DNA of 64,000 nt from ZLKRG44 sp964555705. GTDB lineage: Bacteria; Planctomycetota; Phycisphaerae; Phycisphaerales; SM1A02. Position numbers and translations under genes: made by a program. The notes beneath the pieces were generated by a model. The model ran no database searches, was not told the DNA's origin, and saw only the letters and a list, made by a program, of their open reading frames with translations. The stretch is from positions 59,743 to 123,742 of the forward strand of contig CAZKTN010000004.1 of the NCBI GenBank assembly GCA_964555705.1. Reading direction: 5' to 3'. This document shows positions 1 through 9,200 of this stretch, one piece after another (the first letter of the stretch is position 1; every line of letters starts with the position of its first letter).

Positions 1-144
1 TTCAAGGACGATGCGCGCGAGGTCAAGGCGAACACCGAGTGCGGCATGAAGATCAAGGGCTACGACGACATCCGTGTCGGCGACGTCCTCGAGTGCTACA
101 AGACCGTCGTCGTCAAGCGGGCCGAAGAGACGGCCAATGCCTGA
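1..144 (+). CDS. infB: Translation initiation factor IF-2, C-terminal end (partial)
   Basis: Frame 1 is open from the window edge and encodes 47 residues ending in KRAEETANA before TGA. The stretch around 'NTECGMKIKGYDDIRVGDVLECY' carries the conserved ending of IF-2 domain IV (ECG, then DI..GD.lE.y), the domain that binds fMet-tRNA on the ribosome. The GTPase domain lies outside the window. The stop overlaps the rbfA start by 8 nt, and the infB-rbfA order is the classical nusA-infB-rbfA arrangement, which supports both calls. Only the tail is visible. Confidence 0.88.
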   Translation, partial: FKDDAREVKANTECGMKIKGYDDIRVGDVLECYKTVVVKRAEETANA

Positions 145-565
145 GCGGCACGGGCGAGAGGCTCGCGCGAAGGGCGGCCACCGAAGCCGCGGCCCGGTGC
201 TGCCGCCCGGCATCCATGTGCCGGGCCTCGGCGGCGATCCTGCGGCGGCTGTGGCGAGCTCTCGTCGTCCTGCGCAGGTCGCAGCCGTGCTTCACCGCGC
301 GCTCCAGCAGCGCATTGCGCGTGGCCTCTCCGACCCGAGGCTGCAGGGGCTCGTCTCGATCCTTGAGGTGCGCGTCACGCCCGACCTCTCGCAGGCGAGG
401 GTGCGCGTGTCCGTCCTTCCCGCAGACCGCGGTCCGCTGTCGCTGTCCGCGCTCCGCAGCGCCGCAGGCCACCTGCGCGCGGCGGTGCGCGATTCCGTAC
501 ACCTGAGGCGCGTGCCCGAGCTCTCGTTCGAGCTTGCCGTGCCCCGAGAGGAGACTCCCGAGTGA
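137..565 (+). CDS. rbfA: Ribosome-binding factor A
   Basis: A protein of 142 residues beginning at the ATG inside the end of infB. From about residue 45 it shows the RbfA KH-type core: a helix followed by DPRLQGLVSILEVRVTPDLS, matching the family pattern in which short beta strands carry 'v..V.vs.Dl..A.vyvs'. RbfA binds the 30S subunit and helps 16S rRNA 5'-end maturation, especially in the cold. The first ~40 residues are Arg/Gly/Pro-rich and atypical. Tight overlap with infB upstream and a 4-nt GTGA overlap with the next gene indicate translational coupling. A start upstream of 137 would lie deep inside infB and is unlikely. Confidence 0.85.
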   Translation: MPERHGREARAKGGHRSRGPVLPPGIHVPGLGGDPAAAVASSRRPAQVAAVLHRALQQRIARGLSDPRLQGLVSILEVRVTPDLSQARVRVSVLPADRGPLSLSALRSAAGHLRAAVRDSVHLRRVPELSFELAVPREETPE

Positions 566-1530
566 GCAAGAAGATCAACGTCAACCAGACCAAGTTCAAC
601 GCGCTGTGGAAGAAGCATGCGCCGAAGGCACGCGTCACCGAGCCCAACGCCGCCGATCTCGTGGCGCTGCTCGTGCACTCGTCGCTGCTCTACGACGCGA
701 CCCGCAAGCAGGCCGACGAGGCCACGCAGCGCATCCGCTCGTCGAGCGTCGACTGGAACGAGTTCCGCGTCAACCACGTGGATGACATGGTCGGCATCAT
801 CGGGATGCGCTACCCCGAGGCCTTCGCGCGCATGAAGCGGCTGCGGATGTCGCTCAACGACGTGTACCTGCGCCACCACCGGGTGTCGCTGGACATGCTC
901 GTCGGAAAGCCCAAGCGCGATGTGCGCACCTACCTCGAGAACCTTGAGGGGATGCCCGCCTACGTCGTTGCGCGGTTCATGCTGCTGGCGATGGGGGTTC
1001 CGCTCATTCCGGTCGACCAGGCGCTGGTGGACCTGCTGGTGGACAAGGGCGTGCTCAGCGAGCCTGCGGACCCGCTGCTGGTGAGCGAGGCGCTCGCGAA
1101 GGTGGTGCGGCCCGACAAGGCCGCCGAGGTGCACGCCTCGCTCGTCGTGGCGACGGACGAGTTCTGGACCTCCGGCAAGGCGCTCAAGGTCCGCAAGGAC
1201 CGCGAGAAGCTGGTGGAGCAGGAGAAGAAGGCCGCGGAGATGCAGCGTGCGGCGGCTGCGGCTGCGGCGCTTGCCGCGCTGCGCGCGCGCGAGGAGGAGG
1301 CGGCACGGGCCGCGGCGGCGCGTCCAGCCCCATCCGCCAAGGTCCCGCCGGCCAAGGCTTCGTCCGCAGGCTCTGGACCCGCACGCAATGGCGCGCTTGC
1401 GGTGCGCAAGGGCACGGGTGCCCCCGCGGCGAAGGCCAAGGGTGCAGTCTCGCACAAGGCTGCACGCTCAGCGAAGGTCGTCAAGGCAGTCAAGTCCTCG
1501 AGGAGCCCGGCACGCTCGGGCCGTCGCTGA
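562..1530 (+). CDS. Endonuclease III-like HhH protein with Lys/Ala-rich tail, catalytic Lys missing
   Basis: A 322-residue protein with a GTG start overlapping the rbfA stop (GTGA), preceded by a GAGAGGAG ribosome-binding site 8 nt away. Residues ~25-200 resemble the helix-hairpin-helix glycosylase fold: LENLEGMPAYVVA (125-137) lines up with the LPGVGRKTA hairpin of Nth, and the following PVDQAL keeps the catalytic Asp (D152). The catalytic Lys is Tyr (Y134), and no cysteines exist for an iron-sulfur cluster. Residues ~205-322 form an Ala/Lys/Arg-rich tail resembling histone H1 or AlgP tails. By family logic it could bind DNA or RNA without lyase activity; this is inference. Its place among translation genes (infB, rbfA, yebC) is suggestive only. 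Confidence 0.7.
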   Translation: MSKKINVNQTKFNALWKKHAPKARVTEPNAADLVALLVHSSLLYDATRKQADEATQRIRSSSVDWNEFRVNHVDDMVGIIGMRYPEAFARMKRLRMSLNDVYLRHHRVSLDMLVGKPKRDVRTYLENLEGMPAYVVARFMLLAMGVPLIPVDQALVDLLVDKGVLSEPADPLLVSEALAKVVRPDKAAEVHASLVVATDEFWTSGKALKVRKDREKLVEQEKKAAEMQRAAAAAAALAALRAREEEAARAAAARPAPSAKVPPAKASSAGSGPARNGALAVRKGTGAPAAKAKGAVSHKAARSAKVVKAVKSSRSPARSGRR

Positions 1531-1545
1531 GCGGGGTAGCGGGCG

Positions 1546-2271
1546 ATGGCCGGACATAGCGCATGGAAGAACATCAAGCACCGCAAGGCAGCGGTGGACG
1601 CCAAGCGCGGCAAGATCTGGAGCAAGCTCTCGCGCGCGATCATCGTTGCGGCGAAGCAGGGCGGCGGTGACCAGCGCTTCAACGCGACGCTGAGGCTCGC
1701 GGTGGACGAGGCGAAGGCGGCGAACATGCCGCGCGACACGATCGAGAAGGCGATCAAGAAGGGGTCGGGAGAGACAGACGGCGAGCAGTTCGAGGCCATC
1801 CGCTACGAGGGCTATGCCCCCGGCGGGGTCGCGGTCATCGCCGAGTGCCTGACGAGCAACGTCAACCGCACCGCTCCCGAGATCCGCATGGCCTTCGACA
1901 AGGCCGGGGGGAACTTGGGGGTGCCCGGATCGGTCGCCTTCAGCTTCGTGCAGAAGGGGGTGCTGCTCGTGCCTGGCGCCACGGCCGGCGAGGACCGGGT
2001 GATGGAGATCGCGCTCGAGGCGGGCGCGGATGACGTGGCGTCCGCGGACGGCTCGTGGCAGGTCACCTGCCCGCCCGCGCAGCTTTCGGTGGTGCGGGAT
2101 GCCTTCGAGGGCCAGGGGCTGGTGCCCGAGGAGAGCCAGATCATGTGGCTTCCGCTCACGACAGTGGCTGTGGGAGCCGATGATGCTCAGAAGGTGGCCC
2201 GGCTGGTCGAGGCCCTCGAGGAGCACGATGATGTCCAGAAGGTCTACACCAATGCGGACATGCCAGAGTGA
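1546..2271 (+). CDS. yebC: YebC/PmpR (TACO1) family protein
   Basis: A 241-residue protein that starts MAGHSAWKNIKHRKAAVDAK, the family signature (MAGHSKW.NI.hRK...D.kR), and runs full length through 'MPRDTIEKAIKKGSGE' and 'YEGYAPGGVAVIAECLTSNVNRT'. Members are described as transcriptional regulators in some bacteria; more recent work on YebC and mitochondrial TACO1 links them to translation of difficult motifs such as polyproline. Position after infB-rbfA fits the translation role. It lies 15 nt after the HhH gene, and the next gene starts 4 nt after its stop. The assignment is secure; the exact role is not visible from sequence. Confidence 0.93.
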   Translation: MAGHSAWKNIKHRKAAVDAKRGKIWSKLSRAIIVAAKQGGGDQRFNATLRLAVDEAKAANMPRDTIEKAIKKGSGETDGEQFEAIRYEGYAPGGVAVIAECLTSNVNRTAPEIRMAFDKAGGNLGVPGSVAFSFVQKGVLLVPGATAGEDRVMEIALEAGADDVASADGSWQVTCPPAQLSVVRDAFEGQGLVPEESQIMWLPLTTVAVGADDAQKVARLVEALEEHDDVQKVYTNADMPE

Positions 2272-2275
2272 CCGC

Positions 2276-2992
2276 GTGACAGGCGCGTGGTGCGCGCGCG
2301 GCGCGCTCCGCGCTGCACTGTGCATCCTGGCGCTTGTGGCGGTGGCCGGCTGCGGCGGGACCGCGCGCAACTACCCCGGCGTGACCCGCGATGCGCTGTG
2401 GGCGGCGGCGCTTGGCACCGCGGAGCGGCCGACGGGCTACGACGACTGGCACGTGGTCGAGAACGGCGTCTACGCCGACAAGCCCTCGGGCCGCATCGAG
2501 ATCTACCGGGAACTCAAGCGCGACTACACGCCTGCGGGCCAGAAGCGCCGGCGTCAGCAGGAGACGTGGGCCCTCTCCGTGCAGCTCGAGACGGAGGATG
2601 GCCAGATTCCGGCGATCCGCATCTCCCAGAACTCCACGATCCGCAGTCCGCGATTCACGCTCGAGGCAGACCGGTTCTTCGACGAGGTGGGCCTTCGGCT
2701 GGCGCAGGCATCTCCGCAGGGCGTGCCTGGCGTGCCGCGGGGAGCTGCAGATCCCGCGCGCGGGGTGCCCGATGCCGGTGCCGATGCGCTTCTCGTGCCC
2801 GATTCGCGGGAGGCTGTACGAGGTGGCGGTGCGCCTGCGGCAGGCGGGCCTCCCCGAGAGTCGCGCGAGCCCGGGACCGAGCCGCCAGCGGCGACCGTGC
2901 CGCCATCCGCGGTACCCGCGGGGCCAGCACCCGCTGGCGCACCAGCGTCGCAGCCGGCTCCCAAGTCAGTTCCCGAGCGCCCGCAGGACTAG
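2276..2992 (+). CDS. Lipoprotein of unknown function
   Basis: A 238-residue protein from a GTG start 4 nt after yebC. An N-terminal hydrophobic segment (LRAALCILALVAVAGCGG) ends in a VAGC lipobox, predicting a lipid-anchored exported protein. Residues ~30-150 form a compact domain with many charged residues; from ~155 to the end the chain is Pro/Ala/Gly-rich and probably disordered, ending KSVPERPQD. I recognise no family. The stop codon shares CTAG with the convergent VTT gene. Co-directional spacing puts it at the end of the infB-rbfA-yebC run. Confidence 0.72.
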   Translation: MTGAWCARGALRAALCILALVAVAGCGGTARNYPGVTRDALWAAALGTAERPTGYDDWHVVENGVYADKPSGRIEIYRELKRDYTPAGQKRRRQQETWALSVQLETEDGQIPAIRISQNSTIRSPRFTLEADRFFDEVGLRLAQASPQGVPGVPRGAADPARGVPDAGADALLVPDSREAVRGGGAPAAGGPPRESREPGTEPPAATVPPSAVPAGPAPAGAPASQPAPKSVPERPQD

Positions 2993-3729
2993 CTCGCGAG
3001 CCCCGCGCGCCGCAGTGCAGCCTTCGACGCGACGCCGAGCACACCGAGCGCCAGCGCGAGCAGCGCCACACCGGTCAGCAGCGCCACCGGGCCCTGGCTC
3101 TTCGCGAAAGCGACAAGGTCCTCGGCTCCGGTCGAAGCGGCCGCAGCGGCAAACCACGCCGCCACAAGTGTGCGAGGCGCGAGCCCAAGCACCGTGCCGA
3201 TCACGTACGGCACGATGCGCACACCTGAACCGGTGAGCGCAAGGTTCATGAAGGCAAAGGGCGAGTTGGGCGGTAGCCGCAGCAGGGTCACGTAGAGGAG
3301 CGTCTTGCGCTGGTCCGCGTTCACGAGCGCCTCGCGGATCACGCGCGAACGTGGCTTCGCATCGATCATCTCCTGGATCGCCGAGCCGGCGACCATCAGC
3401 GAGATCGCGCGGCCCACCAGCGCGCCGCCCGCGAACCCCGCAAGCGCCGATGGCGCGCCCCACGCGAATCCGAAGACCCACCCGCCGAGGATCGCCTGCG
3501 AGAATGTCGGAAGGATCCCCACGCCCGAGCACAGCGCCGCAAGGAGCGTGAACAGCGCGATGCCCTCCGGGCCGCGTCCGCGCAGGCTCTCGGATACCGG
3601 CTGCAGCTGCACCAGCAGCATGATGCCCACGATGCCAGGCAGCGTGCCCCACACGATGCCGAGCGCCACGGCAAGGAATCGCTGCGTTCGCGAGGTGGCG
3701 GCCTCGCGGGGTGAGTGGCCTGCATGCAT
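2989..3729 (-). CDS. VTT-domain (TVP38/TMEM64, DedA-like) membrane protein
   Basis: A 246-residue membrane protein. Hydrophobic segments occur near residues 20-40, 58-80, 85-110, 165-195 and 215-235. The diagnostic VTT motif is present as LRLPPNSPFAFMN, in the TVP38/TMEM64 pattern R..P..PF...N. The family is thought to act in membrane lipid scrambling or homeostasis. The start MHAGHSPRE was chosen at 3729; 29 further upstream codons are open but Cys/Arg/His-rich and unlike a membrane-protein start. It shares its CTAG stop with the convergent lipoprotein gene and is followed upstream by another membrane protein gene in the same direction. Confidence 0.82.
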   Translation of the reverse strand: MHAGHSPREAATSRTQRFLAVALGIVWGTLPGIVGIMLLVQLQPVSESLRGRGPEGIALFTLLAALCSGVGILPTFSQAILGGWVFGFAWGAPSALAGFAGGALVGRAISLMVAGSAIQEMIDAKPRSRVIREALVNADQRKTLLYVTLLRLPPNSPFAFMNLALTGSGVRIVPYVIGTVLGLAPRTLVAAWFAAAAASTGAEDLVAFAKSQGPVALLTGVALLALALGVLGVASKAALRRAGLAS

Positions 3730-3763
3730 GGTGAGCGTCGGAGGATAGGTGCAGGGGCGGTGG

Positions 3764-4630
3764 CTACGCGCCGAGACTCGCCATGCGGAATGCCAGCACA
3801 AGGCACACGACGGCAAACGCGATCGCCAGCGGCTTGAGCGGAAGCCTGTGCATCAGCTGCGCGCCGATGCGCGCACCGACGAGCCCGCCGGGTGCGAGGA
3901 GCCCCGCGAGGATCAGCGTGTAGGTCAGGCGGTCCTGCGCTGTCGTGCCGGGAGGCGGCTCCATCAGGTAGATCGACGTGACCTTCAGCGTGGCCGCGAC
4001 CGCCACGGTCACGATGATCATCGCCGAGCTCGTGGCGATCGCCTCGCGCAGCGGCAGCCTGGTGAGGCTTCGGATGAGCGGCACCGCGACGACACCGCCT
4101 CCGAGCCCGAGCAGTCCCGCCATGACGCCCATGATGCCGCCGATGATGCCCGCCTGCGGCTCGACGCGGGCATCGCGGGCCGGTTCCGCGGGTTCCGCCG
4201 CGGCAGCCGAGGGGTGATCGGCCTGGTCCGGGCGCACGGCGCCCGCTGTGCGCCGTGCCTGGATGATCTTCCACGCCTCGAATGCGGCGACGTACGCCAG
4301 GAACGCCGCGAAGATCCGCTCGACGACCACGGGGTTGGTGATGGCGCTCGAGAGCCACACGCCGAGCATCACGGTGACGAGCGATGCGCCTGCGGCATGC
4401 ATCGCGAAACGCCAGTGGATCGCCTTCGCGCGCACGTGGCGCGGGATGGCGCCGGCGCTGACGAAGATCGCGCTGATGAGGCTCGCCGCCTGGAAGGGGT
4501 TGGGGTCGCTGCCGAGGACGATCGTGAGGAGCGGGATCACGATGATGCCGCCTCCGACCCCGAAGAGCCCGCCTGCGAGGCCGCCGAGCGCACCGATGAT
4601 GGCCGTCTCGAATCCCGTGACGAGGTCCAT
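3764..4630 (-). CDS. TauE/SafE family permease (probable sulfite/anion exporter)
   Basis: A 288-residue membrane protein with the two-repeat layout of TauE/SafE: each half opens with a glycine-rich helix pair, 'GALGGLAGGLFGVGGGIIVIPLL' near residue 12 and 'GGIMGVMAGLLGLGGGVVAVPLI' near residue 170. About eight hydrophobic segments are visible. A charged Ala/Pro linker (~residues 128-160) separates the halves. Members export sulfite, sulfoacetate or related organosulfur anions, but the substrate cannot be read from the sequence. Start ATG at 4630 (MDLVTGFET) gives a hydrophobic N-terminus directly; the frame upstream is open but low-complexity. Confidence 0.86.
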   Translation of the reverse strand: MDLVTGFETAIIGALGGLAGGLFGVGGGIIVIPLLTIVLGSDPNPFQAASLISAIFVSAGAIPRHVRAKAIHWRFAMHAAGASLVTVMLGVWLSSAITNPVVVERIFAAFLAYVAAFEAWKIIQARRTAGAVRPDQADHPSAAAAEPAEPARDARVEPQAGIIGGIMGVMAGLLGLGGGVVAVPLIRSLTRLPLREAIATSSAMIIVTVAVAATLKVTSIYLMEPPPGTTAQDRLTYTLILAGLLAPGGLVGARIGAQLMHRLPLKPLAIAFAVVCLVLAFRMASLGA

Positions 4631-4699
4631 CCGGCGAGTATCGCGGAAAAACGGGCGCCCTGCCGGGGGTGCCTGGCGCGGCTCGCTAGGGTGAATCGC

Positions 4700-6241
4700 A
4701 TGTCCGCGCAGTGCATGAGCTTCCTTCTTCGGGGCATCGATGCCCTCCCGTGCGAGGTGGAGGTGCGCACATCTGGACACGGGCTCCCGGGCATCATGGT
4801 GGTCGGGCTGCCGGATGCGGCGGTCCGGGAGTCGATCGAGCGCGTGCGTCAGGCGATCTCCGCGAGCGGCATGTCGCCGCCGAGGCACCGAACAGTTGTC
4901 AACCTAGCGCCGGCCGGGCTGCGCAAGGAGGGTCCGGTGTTCGACCTTCCGATCGCGCTCGGGCTCGTGGCCGCCTGCGCATCGCCGCCGTGCCGGTGGT
5001 CGGCGCAGCTGTCGAGGTGCATTGTGGCGGGCGAGCTTGCGCTGGACGGGCGCCTGCGCGGCGTACGGGGCGTGGTCAGCGCGGCGCTGCTGGCGCGGTC
5101 GCTCGGGCGGTCCCTCGTGGTGCCGACGGAGAACGTCGATGATGCGCGGCTGGTGTCCGGCGTGCCGGTGGTTGGCGCCGAGTCGCTGCAGCACATCCTG
5201 TCGCTGCTCGCTGCCGCAGGCGACCGGGGCACGCTTGGGTGCGTCGAGCCGCCGCCCGCGGAATGCGGGCGCGCCGCGCCTGCCGCCAGCGAACGTGTGG
5301 CTGCCGACGGACACTCTGCGCCCGACTTCGCGCACATCCGGGGCCAGTCGGGCGCGAAGGAGGCGATGCTCTGCGCGAGCGCGGGAGGGCACAATGTGCT
5401 GATGCGGGGCCCGCCCGGTTGCGGGAAGACGATGCTCGCCCGTGCCCTCGCGGGGATCCTGCCGCCGCTCGACGACGACGAGGCGCTTGAGGTGCTGCAG
5501 ATCGCGTCATGCGCGGGGGTGCCAAGGCTCGAGCGCGGGCGTCGTCCGTTCCGGGCGCCGCACCACTGCGCGACCGCTGCGAGCATCATCGGGGGAGGTC
5601 CATCGGGGAGGCTCGGCGAGATCTCGCTCGCGCACCGCGGCGTCCTGTTCCTCGACGAGTGGCCGGAGTTCCGCCGCGACGTGCTCGAGTCGCTTCGCGA
5701 ACCCCTCGAGGAGGGCGTGGTTCGGGTGGCGCGCGCAGACGGGCTCGTGGAGTGGCCCGCCTGCGTCACGCTCGTGGCAGCGATGAACCCGGATGAATCG
5801 CCCTGGCCGGGCTCGCGCGCGCGCCGCGACGGGTCTCCTGCGATCCTCGACCGCATCGACATTCACGTGGAGGTGCGCCGGGTCCGCCCGTCTGACCTCA
5901 CGCGCTCTGCGGCCACGTCGCCTCAGGCCGTGCTGACCTCCGCACAGATGCTCGAGCGCGTGATGGACGCGCGCGAGCGCCAGCGCCGCCGGCAGGGGTC
6001 ATGCATCAACGCGCTCCTGACGCCTGTGCAGCTCGACCAGATCGGCGGGTTCGAGGCGGGTGCGCGGGAGTGCCTCTCGCGTTGCCTCTCGGAGGGCTCG
6101 ATGAGCGCACGCGGGTACGACCGGGTGCGGAGGGTGGCTCGCACGGTGGCCGACCTCGACGCAAGCGACAGCGTGCGAGATGAGCATGTGCAGCGCGCGA
6201 TCGCCTGGCGCCGCGAGGAGGAGGTGGGATGCAGGGCGTGA
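4700..6241 (+). CDS. comM: YifB/ComM-type Mg-chelatase-like AAA+ ATPase
   Basis: A 513-residue protein with an N-terminal ChlI/Lon-like fold (LPGIMVVGLPDAAVRESIERVRQAI, about residues 25-50), a central AAA+ module with Walker A GPPGCGKT at 237-244 and Walker B VLFLDEWPEF, and a C-terminal Mg-chelatase helical bundle with 'LSARGYDRVRRVARTVADLD' typical of ComM. ComM is a hexameric helicase that helps branch migration when incoming DNA is integrated during natural transformation, and it is widespread even in bacteria not known to be competent. The ATG at 4700 is the first plausible start; an alternative is MSFLLRG five codons later. Confidence 0.92.
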   Translation: MSAQCMSFLLRGIDALPCEVEVRTSGHGLPGIMVVGLPDAAVRESIERVRQAISASGMSPPRHRTVVNLAPAGLRKEGPVFDLPIALGLVAACASPPCRWSAQLSRCIVAGELALDGRLRGVRGVVSAALLARSLGRSLVVPTENVDDARLVSGVPVVGAESLQHILSLLAAAGDRGTLGCVEPPPAECGRAAPAASERVAADGHSAPDFAHIRGQSGAKEAMLCASAGGHNVLMRGPPGCGKTMLARALAGILPPLDDDEALEVLQIASCAGVPRLERGRRPFRAPHHCATAASIIGGGPSGRLGEISLAHRGVLFLDEWPEFRRDVLESLREPLEEGVVRVARADGLVEWPACVTLVAAMNPDESPWPGSRARRDGSPAILDRIDIHVEVRRVRPSDLTRSAATSPQAVLTSAQMLERVMDARERQRRRQGSCINALLTPVQLDQIGGFEAGARECLSRCLSEGSMSARGYDRVRRVARTVADLDASDSVRDEHVQRAIAWRREEEVGCRA

Positions 6242-6246
6242 AGCCT

Positions 6247-6273
6247 CAGCCGGCAGCCGCCCGGCGCCGGCTG
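6247..6273. terminator. Hairpin between convergent comM and putA
   Basis: CAGCCGGC (6247-6254) is exactly complementary to GCCGGCTG (6266-6273) with an 11-nt loop. It sits in the 33-nt space between two convergent stop codons, where a bidirectional terminator would be expected. No U-tract follows on either strand, so classical intrinsic termination is not assured. Confidence 0.4.
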
Positions 6274-6274
6274 C

Positions 6275-9200
6275 TCAGGACTGCGGCGCGAACCCGCGGC
6301 GCATCGCGTTCTCGGTGCAGGTGCGCGGCTCCACGAACTGCAGCAGGTAGTGCATGCCGCCGGCCTTGCTGCCCACGCCGCTCATGCCGAATCCGCCGAA
6401 GGGCTGGCGCCCGACGAGTGCACCAGTGATGCCCCGGTTGAGGTAGAGGTTGCCCACGCGGTAGTCGCGGCGTGCGCGCTCGAGGTGCTCGGGACGGCGG
6501 CTGAAGACGCCGCCGGTGAGCTTGTACTCGGTGGAGTTGGCGATGGCGAGCGCCTCGTCGAAGTCGCGGGCATGCATCACCGCAAGCACCGGGCCGAAGA
6601 TCTCCTCGCGCGCAAGGCGGTGCTCCGGACGGATGCCGGAGAAGATCGCCGGTCCCACGTAGGGCTTGCCCACGCGAGCCTCCAGGCCTTCGGGCACGGC
6701 GAGCTCAAGCTCCAGCGTGCCCTCGCTGCGGCCGATGCCGATGTAGGAGCGGATCTTGGCGGCCGCCTCTGCATCGATTACTGGACCGATGTCTGTGCCG
6801 GGCAGCGTCGGGTCGCCCACGACCAGCGCCTTCGTCGACTCGACAAGCCGGCGCAGGAACGGCTCGTGCGCCGAGCCCACCGCGATCACGCGGCTGCACG
6901 CCGAGCACTTCTGCCCCTGGAACCCGAAGGCCGACTGCCGCACGCCCAGTACCGCCTCGTCGAGGTCGGCACTCTCGTCCACGATGACGGCGTTCTTGCC
7001 GCCCATCTCGCAGACCACCTTCTTCACGAATGCCTGGCCACGAGGCGTGCGCCCGGCAGCCTCGAGGATGTCCAGGCCGACACCCATCGATCCGGTGAAG
7101 GCGATGATTGCGACACGCGGGTCGCGCACCAGCGCTGCACCGACAGTCTCGCCCGGACCGGGCACGAACGCCAGCGCATCGGCGGGCACGCCGGACGCCC
7201 ACAGGATGTCGCAGAGGATCTTCGCGATGGCCGGCGTCTGCTCGGCGGGCTTCACGGCCACCGTGTTGCCGGTGACGAGCGCCGCCACCGTCATGCCGCA
7301 GCAGATCGCCAGCGGGAAGTTCCAGGGGCTGATGACGGCGGCCACGCCGCGCGGCTGGAACCACTCGTCGTTCCACTCTCCGGTGAAGCGGCCCATCCGG
7401 CGCGGCGCGAACAGCGCTGCGCCTTCGCGCGCGTAGTACGTGCAGAAGTCGATTGCCTCGCAGACGTCGGCGTCCGCCTCGCGCCAGGTCTTGCCCGACT
7501 CGCGGATGATGATGCCCGAGAGCTCGTCGCGGCGCTCGCGCATCGCGCGCGCCGCGGCCACGAGCGCTGCGGCGCGCTGCGCATAGGGGCGGTCGCGCCA
7601 TGCGGCGAACCCTGCGGCAAGCCGCGCGACCGCCGCGTCAGCATCCCGCTCGGTGGCATTCACGGCGACTGCGGGAACACGCGCAGATGCGACGGCAGCC
7701 GCGAAGCGTTCGCGCGCGCCAGCCTGCGAGAAGTCGCGCATCGGCTCCGTGAAGAAGGGGAGGCCGTCATCGATGCCGGCGGGCGCCGCCGAGAGCGAGT
7801 GCCGCGTCGCCGCAGCCGCAAGCCTCGCCGCAGCGTCATCGCCGCCGTCGGCATCGCCCACAGCGTGCGGGGACGCCACAAGCGTCGCGGTGTCCGCGCC
7901 GTCGGCGAAGCCAGCCTTGAGCCAGCTCTCGTTGCTGGTGTTCTCGAGCAGCCGGCGCACCAGGTACGCCATGCCGGGGATCATCTCGCCCACCGGCACG
8001 TACTCGCGCACGCGAAGCCCGAGCTCGCGCGTCGCCGCCTTGAGCGAGTCCCCCATCCCGTGCAGCATCTGGAACTCGAGCGCAGCAGGGGGAAGCCCTG
8101 CGCGCTCGGCCATCGCCAGCGCCGCGCCGATCGACCGCGCATTGTGCGATCCCAGCGCGAGCTTCACGCCGCCCTCGCCTGCGCGGCGCGGGCACGAGTC
8201 GATGAAGAGGCCGCTCATGCGCTCGAAGCAGGCATCGGTCTGCCGCTTCGTGCCCCATACCGGCACAGGCCATCCCTGCTGCTCGGCGTGGATCGTCTCG
8301 TAGTCCCAGTACGCGCCCTTCACGAGGCGCACCGTCACCTGCCGGCCGCTGGACTTGGCCCACGAGATGATGCGCCTCGCGTCGCCTTCGCCCGAACGCA
8401 GGTACGCCTGCATCGCCAGCCCCGCGTGGAAGTCGACGCGCTCGCAGCAGCGCATGAAGAGCTCAAGGGTGAGGTCCTTGAGCGAGTGCTGCTCCATGTC
8501 GAAGTTGACGAACACGCCGCGCGCCGCGGCGGCGCGCAGCAGGGGCTCGATGGCCTCCACAAGCCCTCGCACCGAGCCTGCGGTGTCGATCGGGTCCGTG
8601 CGCGCGTAGAGCGACGAGATCTTGATCGACACGTTGGTGCGCGGGATCGCGCCGAGGTGGTCGCTCTCGAGCACCGCCTTCGCGGGCCATGCGGCCACCG
8701 ACGCCGGGAGGTTCTCGATGAGGTCCAGGTACTTCGCGCGGTACATCTCCGCCTCGGCGTCGCTGACGCATGCCTCGCCGAGCAGGTCGACGCTGAACGC
8801 ATACCCGTCGCCCCAAAGCTGGGACAGCTGCGGGAGCGCGTCGCGCGCGTCGCGGCCGGCGATGAACTTCGCAGCCATCGACTGGATCTGCGACGACATC
8901 GTCTTGGCGACGAGGCCCTTCGCGAGCCCGCCCGCCTTGAGCATCGTCTCCATGCCCGGCGGAAGCGTGACGCCCGGCTGCGAGAGGTAGTCGGTGAGGT
9001 GGTCGTAGATCGACTCCGACGACTTGAGGGTCGGGAACGCGTCGACGAACCGGAACAGCTGGACCTTGAAGGCCTCGTCGCGCATCGACCAGGACATCAG
9101 CTTGTCCGACCAGAACGCCGCGCTCAGCAGCCCGGTCTGATTGGCGCGCGCAGCCTCGAGCAGCATGCTGGCCTTCGCGCGCGCGAGCGACTCGAGCGAC

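Noticed and set aside
1220..1340. GC-rich repeats in the HhH gene tail as tandem DNA repeats
   Set aside because: They are codon-level Ala/Lys/Arg low complexity; no exact repeat unit is present.
3749..4699. Upstream extension of comM by more than 300 codons
   Set aside because: That region codes for the TauE/SafE protein on the minus strand; ComM family N-termini match the start at 4700.
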